Assembly: GCA_021604925.1 (NCBI GenBank)
Contig: BQJX01000205.1
Span: 1 to 5,961 of the forward strand
Direction: 5' to 3'
DNA: 5,961 nt
DNA from: Gemmatimonadota bacterium
Lineage (GTDB): Bacteria; ARS69
Shown here: in pieces, positions 1-5,961 of the stretch
How positions within the stretch are numbered: the first letter of the stretch is position 1
Layout: each line of letters begins with the position of its first letter
Notes under the pieces: generated by a model
What the model was told of the DNA's origin: nothing
What the model saw: only the letters and a program-made list of their open reading frames with translations
Database searches by the model: none
Program-made: the position numbers and the translations under genes

Positions 1-1357
1 CCTGACGACAGGCGGCGGTGTTCGCGTTCGCCAACAGCACCTCGCAGCGGTCGATGGCCTCGCCGAACGTGGAGTCGAGGCTTCCGTCGCCGGTCGTATC
101 CACGCCCTGTGCGTCGATCGCTCCGTTCTGGGCGTAGTTCAACAGGAGGGCCAGGTAGTGCGACTCGGTGCCCCGGCAGGAGGCAGCGGCGGACAGTGAA
201 TACGGCCGCGCGGGATTCCGGAGGATATCCCGGGCATCGACCAGATCGAAGACGCCGTCACCGCCCGTCCAGTCGAGCGCGGTCCGGGCCCGCACCGTCT
301 CCAGCATCGCTTCGAGGTCCCCGGGCGGCAACGCGGCCGGACCGCCTCTTCCGCTCACCGCCATCCGGATCTGGTGACGCCACTGGTTTCGGCTCATCAC
401 GCAGCGCGGACCGGATACCACCGGCGGCGCCACGTCTCCGTCCGTGCACAGCACGCCGAGGAAGTGGAGGATCTCGTCCCCTCCCACCGGACTTGCCAGT
501 TGGTAGTCAAAACGGGATTCGCCGGCGGGAATCAGCGTGTTCCGCGCCACCACGTCCATGTTGTCCCCCTGCCCCGCCCACAGCGCGTCGTACTCCACGT
601 GCCCGCCCGCGCCCACCAGGTTGGCCGGAGGCGGCCCCGTCCCCATGTCCCACCAGATCTCGTCGGTCCGCGCATCCACGCAGTCGCCGGCGAAGATCAC
701 GAACCGGGCGGAGCGATCCTCATCGGACATGCCCACCGGGACGCTCCACACGGATCCCGTCTCGTAACCCGGCGAGGCGTGGTGGATGAACTCGCGCGGA
801 TCCAGCAGATGCACCGTGGTCCAGGGCGACGTGGCGTCCACATAGGTGACCACGGCGCCGGCGCCGGCCGCGCGCGCGGTGGGCGTCCCGCTTCGGGCGA
901 CTCCGCTTCCCGAGATCGACGGCCCCACCGCGTCCAGATCCACTCCGCTGAGCGCGAGCAGATTCGTTCCCGTTCCGACGAGCGGCGCGATATCCAGTTC
1001 GTAGAAGAACACCCAGGGGAGGTCGCCCCCCACCGAGTAGGACTCCAGCAGCACGCCGGTGTGTTCCACGCCGTTGATGACGATGGTGTCGTCACCCGAC
1101 GAGGTGGCCGCTCGGCCGACCCAGCGCAGACGAGCGTCCAGAATGTCGCCCGGATCCGCCGCCGGTACCGTCAGGGCCAGGGTGGCAGGCTGGGACACCA
1201 GGCCCACCCCCGCAAAGGCGACGTTCCGTCCCTGTTCGCCGAGAGCTTCGGCCGACAGCGACGGAGCGTTCAGCTCCAGGATTCCATCCCCGCATCCGGT
1301 CATGGCAATGACCGCCGCGAACAGGAACCCCCCTAGGATGTTGCGTCGATGGTTCAC
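1..1357 (-). CDS. Secreted lipoprotein of unknown function with beta-rich N-terminal region and Ca-loop-like motifs (C-terminus cut by window edge)
   Basis: The reading frame is open from a GTG at 1357 to the window edge: 452 codons plus one base, no stop. The start is chosen because it gives a lipoprotein signal peptide: basic N-terminus (HRR at 3-5), hydrophobic core at about 7-18, then lipobox MTGC with the lipidated Cys at 22. A G-rich tract lies 5 nt upstream as a plausible ribosome site. The mature part has no long hydrophobic segment, so it is probably anchored to a membrane and exposed to periplasm or surface. Residues about 55-210 look like alternating beta strands (VINGVEHTG; VVTYVD at 169-174), loosely like DUF3344-type modules by memory only. 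Near the visible end are two EF-hand/dockerin-like loops, DWTGGDGVFD from 362 and DTTGDGSLD at 420-428. Several Cys beyond the lipobox (for example in RCE and ACR near the visible end) could form disulfides. The gene is divergent from the SPFH operon, so a functional link is not implied. The coding frame is certain by length and signal peptide; the function is unknown. Confidence 0.85.
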   Translation of the reverse strand, partial: MNHRRNILGGFLFAAVIAMTGCGDGILELNAPSLSAEALGEQGRNVAFAGVGLVSQPATLALTVPAADPGDILDARLRWVGRAATSSGDDTIVINGVEHTGVLLESYSVGGDLPWVFFYELDIAPLVGTGTNLLALSGVDLDAVGPSISGSGVARSGTPTARAAGAGAVVTYVDATSPWTTVHLLDPREFIHHASPGYETGSVWSVPVGMSDEDRSARFVIFAGDCVDARTDEIWWDMGTGPPPANLVGAGGHVEYDALWAGQGDNMDVVARNTLIPAGESRFDYQLASPVGGDEILHFLGVLCTDGDVAPPVVSGPRCVMSRNQWRHQIRMAVSGRGGPAALPPGDLEAMLETVRARTALDWTGGDGVFDLVDARDILRNPARPYSLSAAASCRGTESHYLALLLNYAQNGAIDAQGVDTTGDGSLDSTFGEAIDRCEVLLANANTAACRQ

Positions 1358-1588
1358 GAGTTCCCCCCGAGGTTCGATCGTGGCGCCTGGCCCCGATCGG
1401 TGTGCATGCCAACGGCGCAGGTTTGGGGGGTGCCGCCGCCGGTGCTTCCAATGAGAAATCGACCGGATGAAACCCGGGATCCAGTTCATTCGTATTCAAA
1501 GAGCCCCGGCCGCCGTGGAAGCCCAACAAGCGCCAACCCTGACCAGGAATCACGGGTGCGTCGGGCCGATTCTCCGCTACGGTCCCGC

Positions 1589-1617
1589 TTGGGCGATCCC
1601 CCCGATTCGGCTAGAAT
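1589..1617 (+). promoter_or_regulatory. Sigma70-like promoter of the SPFH/zinc-ribbon operon
   Basis: A -35 element TTGGGC (1589-1594, three of six consensus bases) and a -10 element TAGAAT (1612-1617, five of six) are separated by exactly 17 bp. Transcription would start near 1624, giving a leader of about 27 nt before the ATG at 1651. Position, spacing and orientation fit; the call rests on pattern matching only. Confidence 0.55.
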
Positions 1618-1640
1618 CCGAGCCTATCCCCTCAGCCGCT

Positions 1641-1644
1641 GGAG
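1641..1644 (+). promoter_or_regulatory. Ribosome binding site of the SPFH gene
   Basis: GGAG lies 6 nt before the ATG at 1651. This is a good Shine-Dalgarno match and supports that start over internal alternatives. Confidence 0.7.
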
Positions 1645-1650
1645 CCAAGC

Positions 1651-2724
1651 ATGGGAATCTTCGACTTCATCAAGGGTGAACTGCTCGAGATCATCGAGTG
1701 GACGGACGACTCGCGCGACATTCTCTCGTACCGGTTTCCGGACGAGGACAAGGCCATCAAGAACGGCGCGCAGCTGATCGTGCGCGAGTCGCAGACCGGC
1801 CAGTTCGTGTACCTGGGCGAGTTCGGCGACACGTTCGGTCCCGGCAAGCACTCGCTGACCACCGACAACCTGCCCATTCTCACGCGCCTCAAGTCGTGGA
1901 AGTACGGGTTCGAGTCGCCGTTCAAGGCCGACGTGTACTTCATCAACACGCGACTGTTCTCCGGCAACAAGTGGGGAACGTCCAACCCGATCATGATGCG
2001 CGACGACGACTTCGGCGTGGTGCGCGCCCGCGCGTTCGGCACCTACGATTTCCGGATCGTGGACCCCAAGCTCTTCCTCAAGGAAGTGGCCGGCTCGGAT
2101 CACACCTTCCGCCTGGAGGAGTTCGAGGGGACCATGCGGTCGCGCATCGTCAGCGTCTTCAGTGAAGCGCTGGCCAACGCCAAGATCCCCGTGCTGGACG
2201 TGGCCACGCAGTACTCCGAGCTCGGCGTGGCGCTGCTCCCGTTGATCAATCCGGTCATGTCGGCCAAGTACGGGCTGGAAATCGCCACGTTCGTGGTGGA
2301 GAACGTGTCGTTGCCCGCCGAGGTGGAAGAGGCCATCGACAAGCGGTCCAGCATGGCGGCGGTCGGCGACCTGAACGACTACGTGAAGTTCCAGATGGCC
2401 GAGGGCATGGAAAAGGGCGGCAGCGCCGGCGGCATGGCCACCGAGATGGCCATCGGCATGGCGATCGCCCAGCAGATGGTGGGGCAATCGGGAATGATGG
2501 GCGCGGGCGCGGCCGGCGCCGCCGCAACCCCCACGCCCAGCGCGGCCGGAGTCGGCTTCGGGGCGGGGGCCGAGTTGCCCACGCCGGAGCAGGTGGCCGA
2601 CCTGCTCGGGGTGCCGGCCACCGACGTGCTGGCCATCGTGGACTCGGGCGAGCTTCCGGCCAAGAAGATCGGGAGCAGCGTTCGCATCAAACGATCCGCC
2701 GTGAATGCCTACCTCGCCGACTGA
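1651..2724 (+). CDS. YdjI-like SPFH domain protein with C-terminal excisionase-type helix-turn-helix
   Basis: The 357-residue protein begins MGIFDFIKGELLEIIEW, the typical N-terminus of the YdjI/'virion core protein-like' branch of the SPFH (stomatin/prohibitin/flotillin/HflKC) superfamily. Residues about 20-240 form the SPFH region, including RESQTGQFVYLGEFGDTFGP and the late segment FVVENVSLPAEVEEAIDKR. No N-terminal transmembrane helix is evident, so membrane contact would be peripheral or through a partner. Residues about 253-307 are a low-complexity linker rich in Gly, Ala and Met. Residues about 311-355 (TPEQVADLLGV ... GELPAKKIGSSVRIKRSAV) match the HTH_17/excisionase pattern: recognition helix pair followed by a small basic wing. 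Family members often end in other small modules instead, so this fusion is notable. SPFH proteins oligomerise and scaffold membrane domains; in B. subtilis YdjI helps attach PspA to the membrane. The start has a good ribosome site, and the gene is first in an operon overlapping the zinc-ribbon gene. The SPFH assignment is strong; DNA binding is inferred. Confidence 0.92.
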   Translation: MGIFDFIKGELLEIIEWTDDSRDILSYRFPDEDKAIKNGAQLIVRESQTGQFVYLGEFGDTFGPGKHSLTTDNLPILTRLKSWKYGFESPFKADVYFINTRLFSGNKWGTSNPIMMRDDDFGVVRARAFGTYDFRIVDPKLFLKEVAGSDHTFRLEEFEGTMRSRIVSVFSEALANAKIPVLDVATQYSELGVALLPLINPVMSAKYGLEIATFVVENVSLPAEVEEAIDKRSSMAAVGDLNDYVKFQMAEGMEKGGSAGGMATEMAIGMAIAQQMVGQSGMMGAGAAGAAATPTPSAAGVGFGAGAELPTPEQVADLLGVPATDVLAIVDSGELPAKKIGSSVRIKRSAVNAYLAD

Positions 2725-3838
2725 CGGGCCGCCGGGCACCGAGCCACCCCGCATCGAGGCGCTGGCCGAGCACACCTGCCCGGCGTGCGGGGCCGCCGCG
2801 GAGTGGAATCCCACGCGGCAGGCGCTCGTGTGCCCGTACTGCAGCACGATCGCGCCGGGAGAGCTGGACGCGGCGTCCGGCCAGATCCAGGAGATCCCGC
2901 TGGCTCGGGCCCTGCGCGAACTCCCGGAGGAGCAGCGCGGCTGGCAGATGGCGCGGCGGTCGGTGCGCTGCGGCAGCTGCCACGCGATCTCCGTCTTCGA
3001 GGCGCACAACGTGGGCAGCCGCTGCGGATTCTGCGGCTCCCCCGAACTCGTGGACTACGAGGAGATCCGCTCGCCGATCCGGCCGCAGAGCCTGTTGCCG
3101 TTCCGCGTGGACCGAACGCGCGTGCACGAGGTCGTTCGCGACTGGTGGAAGAAGCGCTGGCTCGCGCCCAACGCCCTGAAGCGGCGCGCTCGGGTGGACG
3201 AGATCTCCGGCGTGTACCTGCCCTACTGGACGTTCGACGCCCAGGCACACGCCAACTGGCGCGCGGACTCGGGCACGTACTACTACACCACGCGCACGGT
3301 CCGCGGGTCCGACGGCAAGACGCGGACCGAACAGGTCCGGCACACGCGTTGGACTCCCGCCCACGGATCCGTGTCCCACTTCTTTGACGATGAACTGATT
3401 CCGGCTTCCCAGGGAGCGCACAGCGCCCTGCTGCGCGGAGTGGAGCCGTTTCCCACCCGCGAGGTGATCCCCTACGACACGGCCTACCTTTCCGGCTTTG
3501 TCGTGGAGCACTACCAGGTGGTGCTGATCGACGCGGCGGCCGCCGCCCGCGCCGCCATGGAGCGCAGCCTCCACGCCCTGTGCGCCAGCCGCGTTCCCGG
3601 CGACACCTACCGGAATCTCCAGGTGGAAGCGGCGTGGGAAGGCGAGACGTTCAAGCACGTCCTGCTTCCCGTGTGGCTGCTCACGTATGACTTCGGGCCC
3701 AAGTCGCACCAGCTGCTCGTGAACGGATTCACCGGCGCGGTGGCCGGCGAGTACCCCAAGAGCAAATGGAAGATCGCCGGGCTCGTCCTGCTGGCGCTGG
3801 TGGTGGTAGCCATCGTGGTGCTGCTGGCGCAGTCGTAG
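2705..3838 (+). CDS. Double zinc-ribbon protein with C-terminal membrane anchor (YdjG-like)
   Basis: The 377-residue protein has two zinc ribbons: CPAC/CPYC with Cys at 25, 28, 43 and 46, and CGSC/CGFC with Cys at 89, 92, 107 and 110. Each would bind one zinc ion. A mixed-polarity middle region (about 120-350) contains WWKKRWLAP and an aromatic YLPYWTFDA segment and is shared by proteins often labelled 'TFIIB-type zinc ribbon' or 'PriA-like', although no helicase motif is present. Residues about 357-375 form one strongly hydrophobic helix preceded by KSKWK, a C-terminal tail anchor with the bulk of the protein in the cytoplasm. The ATG at 2705 lies inside the end of the SPFH gene (20-nt overlap, +1 frame) and has no strong Shine-Dalgarno, so translation is probably coupled. 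In B. subtilis the related YdjG sits in one operon with SPFH protein YdjI and PspA. I infer that this protein is the membrane tether for the SPFH protein. The biochemical role is not known. Confidence 0.9.
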   Translation: MPTSPTDGPPGTEPPRIEALAEHTCPACGAAAEWNPTRQALVCPYCSTIAPGELDAASGQIQEIPLARALRELPEEQRGWQMARRSVRCGSCHAISVFEAHNVGSRCGFCGSPELVDYEEIRSPIRPQSLLPFRVDRTRVHEVVRDWWKKRWLAPNALKRRARVDEISGVYLPYWTFDAQAHANWRADSGTYYYTTRTVRGSDGKTRTEQVRHTRWTPAHGSVSHFFDDELIPASQGAHSALLRGVEPFPTREVIPYDTAYLSGFVVEHYQVVLIDAAAAARAAMERSLHALCASRVPGDTYRNLQVEAAWEGETFKHVLLPVWLLTYDFGPKSHQLLVNGFTGAVAGEYPKSKWKIAGLVLLALVVVAIVVLLAQS

Positions 3839-3860
3839 GGCCGCCGCTCGCCGGGCGGCC
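3839..3860. terminator. GC-rich hairpin just after the zinc-ribbon gene
   Basis: A perfect 7-bp inverted repeat, GGCCGCC (3839-3845) and GGCGGCC (3854-3860), encloses an 8-nt loop and starts directly after the TAG stop. No T-tract follows, so it is not a canonical intrinsic terminator. It could pause polymerase or protect the 3' end of the mRNA. Confidence 0.4.
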
Positions 3861-3872
3861 ACCCAGCGCAGC

Positions 3873-3895
3873 GCGGGGTGATCCGCTCACCCCGC
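3873..3895. terminator. Hairpin between convergent genes, possible bidirectional terminator
   Basis: A perfect 9-bp inverted repeat, GCGGGGTGA (3873-3881) and TCACCCCGC (3887-3895), has a 5-nt loop. It lies between the rightward zinc-ribbon gene and the leftward rseP, where a shared terminator is expected. It lacks a T-tract on either strand, so termination is inferred from strength and placement only. Confidence 0.5.
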
Positions 3896-3920
3896 CCCGT
3901 CGCCGACGCGGCATCCTCCG

Positions 3921-5276
3921 CTAGCGCAGCATTCTCCCCACGTCCATGGCCGTGACCGAGAGCATGAGCAGCAGCAGCAACGCAAAGCCGATCTGATGCA
4001 GGATGATCTTGATCTTCATCGACGGCGGACGTCGCGTGACGAACTCCACGAGATGCAGCGCCAGGTGGCCGCCGTCCAGCACCGGAATCGGCAGCAGGTT
4101 GAAGATGGCGAGTTGCGTGGAGATGCTGGCCATCATTCCGAGGAACGCCACCAGACCCCAGCGGGCCGCTTCGCCGAACATCTCCGCCATCCGCACCGGA
4201 CCACCCAGACCCTGGTCCTGTTCCCGCTCACCGGTGACGAGTCCCTTCACGCCGGTGGCCACGAGACCCGGCAGACGCGGCAGCAGCTCCAGGACCCGGG
4301 CCGTGAGCGACCACGTGTCGTTCCAGCCCCCCGCGAGCGCCGTGCCCAGTCCCACCTTGCGCGTGTCCACGAACGGGAACGCGGCGATCGTCCCGAGCAT
4401 CTCCGGCTCGCCGTCTTCGTTCGTTCTTTCCAATCCTATCGGGACGAGGGCGGCGGCCAACTCGTTCCCCTCCCGCTCCCAGGTGATCGGAATCTCCTCA
4501 TCGGGGTGCTCCATCACGTAGGTGGCGAATCCGGACCACCGTTCCGCGGGCTTGCCCGCGTAGCTGAGAATCCGGTCGCCGGTCCGCAGGCCGGCGTTCC
4601 ACGCCGCGCCGTCCCGCTGCACGTAGCCCAGCACGGGATCCTGGAAGTAGAGCACGCCCAGCGGAAAGCCCTGGCCAAAGCCGTGGTCCTCGCGCGCCCG
4701 ACCGCGCAGCTCCACCGTTTCCTGCCCGCGCGCCACGAGCAGCGCGAACTCCTCGTCCGCCCCGATCCCGTGCAGCTCCTTGGTAAAGCCCACCCAGGTT
4801 TCGACGGGGACTCCGTTCACGGCGCGGACCTCATCGTCCGGAACGATGCCGATCGACTCCGCGATCGAGCCGTCCACGACTTCGGAGATGCGGGTACTGA
4901 ACGGGACCGGTTCTCCGGCAAAGTAGAGGACGCCCGCGAACAGCAGGATGGCGAGGGCATAGTTCATGAGCGGTCCGGCCAGAACGATGGCCGTGCGCGC
5001 TCCGAGTGACGCGGAGAGGAACTCGTCCTTGGTTCCCGCGTTGTCCCCTTCGGGGTCATCCCCCGCAAAGCGGACGAACCCGCCAAAGGGAATGGCGCTG
5101 ATGCTCCAACGCGTCTCGCCGCGCGTGAAGCCGATCAGCTCCGGACCGAATCCGATGGAAAACTTGAGAACCCGCACACCGGAGCGCACGGCCACGATGT
5201 AGTGACCCCACTCGTGCACCAGCACGAGGATCGAAAGGGCCAGGGCGAGAAAGAACATGGAGTGTAGAGCGCCCAT
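3921..5276 (-). CDS. rseP: RseP-type site-2 intramembrane zinc metalloprotease with two PDZ domains
   Basis: This M50-family protease cleaves transmembrane substrates within the membrane, classically anti-sigma factors such as RseA after a first site-1 cut, and clears signal peptide remnants. The 451 residues match the usual length (about 450). Helix 1 carries the zinc motif HEWGH (His21, Glu22, His25). The family's GFG segment follows (SIGFGP at 40-45). Helix 2 holds GPLMN (101-105). Two periplasmic PDZ domains occupy about 126-195 and 205-282. Helix 3 ends in NLLPIPVLDGG, where Asp401 is the third zinc ligand, and a last helix spans about 425-447. All catalytic residues are present, so the enzyme should be active. 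The ATG directly abuts the dxr stop codon (TAA|ATG), so the two are co-transcribed and probably translationally coupled. The substrate here is unknown because no sigma/anti-sigma pair is visible. After rseP the run of genes on this strand ends at a convergent junction; bamA, the usual next gene in many proteobacteria, is absent. Confidence 0.96.
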   Translation of the reverse strand: MGALHSMFFLALALSILVLVHEWGHYIVAVRSGVRVLKFSIGFGPELIGFTRGETRWSISAIPFGGFVRFAGDDPEGDNAGTKDEFLSASLGARTAIVLAGPLMNYALAILLFAGVLYFAGEPVPFSTRISEVVDGSIAESIGIVPDDEVRAVNGVPVETWVGFTKELHGIGADEEFALLVARGQETVELRGRAREDHGFGQGFPLGVLYFQDPVLGYVQRDGAAWNAGLRTGDRILSYAGKPAERWSGFATYVMEHPDEEIPITWEREGNELAAALVPIGLERTNEDGEPEMLGTIAAFPFVDTRKVGLGTALAGGWNDTWSLTARVLELLPRLPGLVATGVKGLVTGEREQDQGLGGPVRMAEMFGEAARWGLVAFLGMMASISTQLAIFNLLPIPVLDGGHLALHLVEFVTRRPPSMKIKIILHQIGFALLLLLMLSVTAMDVGRMLR

Positions 5277-5961
5277 TTACGCATGCCTCGGTGTGGGTGA
5301 TCCGACTGCGCGCGCCTCCACGAGGCCCTGCGCTTCCAGACGGGTAAACCCGTCTATCTCCTGGAAGTTCTCCAGGGTCGGCTCCCGCGAGCTGTCGCCC
5401 CGCTCCAGGCAGGTCTCGACAACTTCGGGGATTTCAGTGAACAGGATTTTCCGATCCAGGAACGCCTGGACGGCCACTTCGTTCGCCGCGTTCAGGATGG
5501 CCGGGGCCACTCCGCCGGCTTCTCCCGCCTGCCGCGCCAGCCAGAGGCACGGAAAACGCGTGAGGTCGGGCTCTTCGAACGTCAGCTGGCCGACCCGTGC
5601 CAGATCCAGCCTGGGCACGGGAGACGGCAGGCGCTCCGGGTGCGTGAGTGCGTACTGGATCGGCAGCCGCATGTCCGGAACCGAGATCTGCGCCATCACC
5701 GAGGAATCGGCGAACTCGACCATGGAATGGACCAGCGACTGCGGGTGGATCACCACCTCGATGCGATCGTACGGCAGTCCGAAGTAGTGGTGCGTCTCGA
5801 TGATCTCCAGCCCCTTGTTCATGAGCGTGGCCGAATCCACCGTGATCTTGGGACCCATGTCCCAGGTGGGATGGCTCAGCGCGGCGTCGCGATCGATGGC
5901 CGCGAACTGATCGGCGCCCAGGTCGCGGAACGGACCGCCCGATGCCGTCAGCAGCACGCGC
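5277..5961 (-). CDS. dxr: 1-deoxy-D-xylulose 5-phosphate reductoisomerase, C-terminal part (N-terminus beyond window)
   Basis: Dxr (IspC) converts 1-deoxy-D-xylulose 5-phosphate to 2-C-methyl-D-erythritol 4-phosphate with NADPH and a divalent metal, the first committed step of the MEP isoprenoid pathway in the cytoplasm. The 227 visible residues begin inside the catalytic domain at RVLLTASGGPFR, the conserved phosphate-binding serine loop. HPTWDMG and VDSATLMNKGLEIIE follow, containing the substrate and metal residues equivalent to E. coli His209, Ser222, Asn227, Lys228 and Glu231. HPQSLVHSM and the C-terminal helical domain with ALNAANE-like ILNAANEVAV come next. The frame is open to the right edge; the GTG at 5957 is an internal Val codon, not the start, since roughly the first 40 percent of the protein is missing. 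The TAA stop directly precedes the rseP ATG. The order dxr-rseP is a widely conserved arrangement, often preceded by cdsA. The short tail GSPTPRHA is lineage-specific. Confidence 0.97.
   Translation of the reverse strand, partial: RVLLTASGGPFRDLGADQFAAIDRDAALSHPTWDMGPKITVDSATLMNKGLEIIETHHYFGLPYDRIEVVIHPQSLVHSMVEFADSSVMAQISVPDMRLPIQYALTHPERLPSPVPRLDLARVGQLTFEEPDLTRFPCLWLARQAGEAGGVAPAILNAANEVAVQAFLDRKILFTEIPEVVETCLERGDSSREPTLENFQEIDGFTRLEAQGLVEARAVGSPTPRHA
5286..5289 (-). promoter_or_regulatory. Ribosome binding site of rseP inside the dxr 3' end
   Basis: GAGG on the minus strand lies 9 nt before the rseP ATG at 5276, within the last codons of dxr. It supports this start and suggests that ribosomes finishing dxr can reinitiate on rseP. 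Confidence 0.55.

Larger units (their letters stand above)
1358..1650. other. Divergent intergenic region (293 bp)
   Basis: This stretch separates the leftward lipoprotein gene from the rightward SPFH operon. It holds the rightward promoter at 1589-1617, annotated separately. An A/T-richer island at about 1485-1500 stands out from the G/C-rich surroundings, but I find no convincing -35/-10 pair for the lipoprotein gene. Two CGATCG hexamers begin at 1375 and 1394, about two helical turns apart and just upstream of the lipoprotein start. This could be an operator or chance. Open frames crossing the region lack protein-like composition and I do not call a gene here. Confidence 0.7.

Noticed and set aside
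109..1336. Long plus-strand open frames opposite the lipoprotein gene (109-789, 374-1336).
   Set aside because: Their translations are Arg/Pro/His-rich and low complexity, as expected of antisense shadows in GC-rich DNA. The minus-strand frame has a signal peptide and natural composition.
1375..1399. Two CGATCG hexamers starting at 1375 and 1394 upstream of the lipoprotein gene.
   Set aside because: The 19-bp spacing is suggestive of an operator, but this short palindrome is common in GC-rich DNA and no further symmetry supports a binding site.
1485..1500. A/T-richer island as a possible promoter for the leftward lipoprotein gene.
   Set aside because: No -35/-10 pair with acceptable spacing could be found on the minus strand.
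1092..1553. A minus-strand frame of 153 codons covering the intergenic region.
   Set aside because: It overlaps the lipoprotein 5' end in another frame and has no ribosome site, domain or protein-like composition.
1624..3862. Two long minus-strand frames (1624-3009 and 2687-3862) opposite the SPFH/zinc-ribbon operon.
   Set aside because: They are His/Arg/Gly-rich antisense shadows; the plus strand encodes recognisable SPFH and zinc-ribbon proteins.
3996..5009. A 337-codon plus-strand frame opposite rseP.
   Set aside because: Its composition is Arg/His/Gln-rich and it lies antisense to a complete, catalytically intact RseP.

Overview
The window is GC-rich throughout, with strong G/C preference at third codon positions. 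It holds two complete and two partial transcription regions. It looks like chromosomal DNA of a Gram-negative, diderm, probably uncultured bacterium: the MEP isoprenoid pathway gene dxr is followed by an RseP-type site-2 protease, and there is a lipoprotein with a signal peptidase II site. The protein styles (Ca-loop-like 'GDG' motifs in a lipoprotein, an SPFH/zinc-ribbon pair) would fit FCB-like or Eisenbacteria/Gemmatimonadota-like lineages, but the phylum cannot be fixed from this sequence alone. I see no mobile element, CRISPR array, tRNA or rRNA.

Layout. (1) 1-1357, minus strand: 5' part of a secreted lipoprotein gene of unknown function, cut by the left edge. It starts with GTG and stays open for 452 codons. 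(2) 1358-1650: 293-bp divergent intergenic region with a good sigma70-like promoter (1589-1617) facing right. (3) 1651-2724 and 2705-3838, plus strand: a two-gene operon with a 20-nt overlap. The first gene encodes a YdjI-like SPFH protein that carries an excisionase/MerR-like helix-turn-helix at its C-terminus. The second encodes a double zinc-ribbon protein with a single C-terminal membrane anchor, resembling Bacillus YdjG. (4) 3839-3920: short convergent intergenic region with two perfect G/C-rich hairpins. (5) 3921-5276 and 5277-5961, minus strand: rseP preceded directly by the 3' part of dxr, stop and start codons abutting (TAA|ATG).

How the genes work together. dxr-rseP is a piece of a widespread envelope/isoprenoid housekeeping cluster. 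The SPFH/zinc-ribbon pair is likely a membrane-associated complex; related proteins in Bacillus subtilis (YdjG, YdjI) are encoded with PspA and help link it to the membrane. No PspA or YdjH-like gene is visible here. The most unusual point is the HTH_17-like domain fused to the SPFH protein. I do not see a clearly new multi-gene system; the SPFH-HTH/zinc-ribbon pair and the unknown lipoprotein are the parts that merit follow-up.
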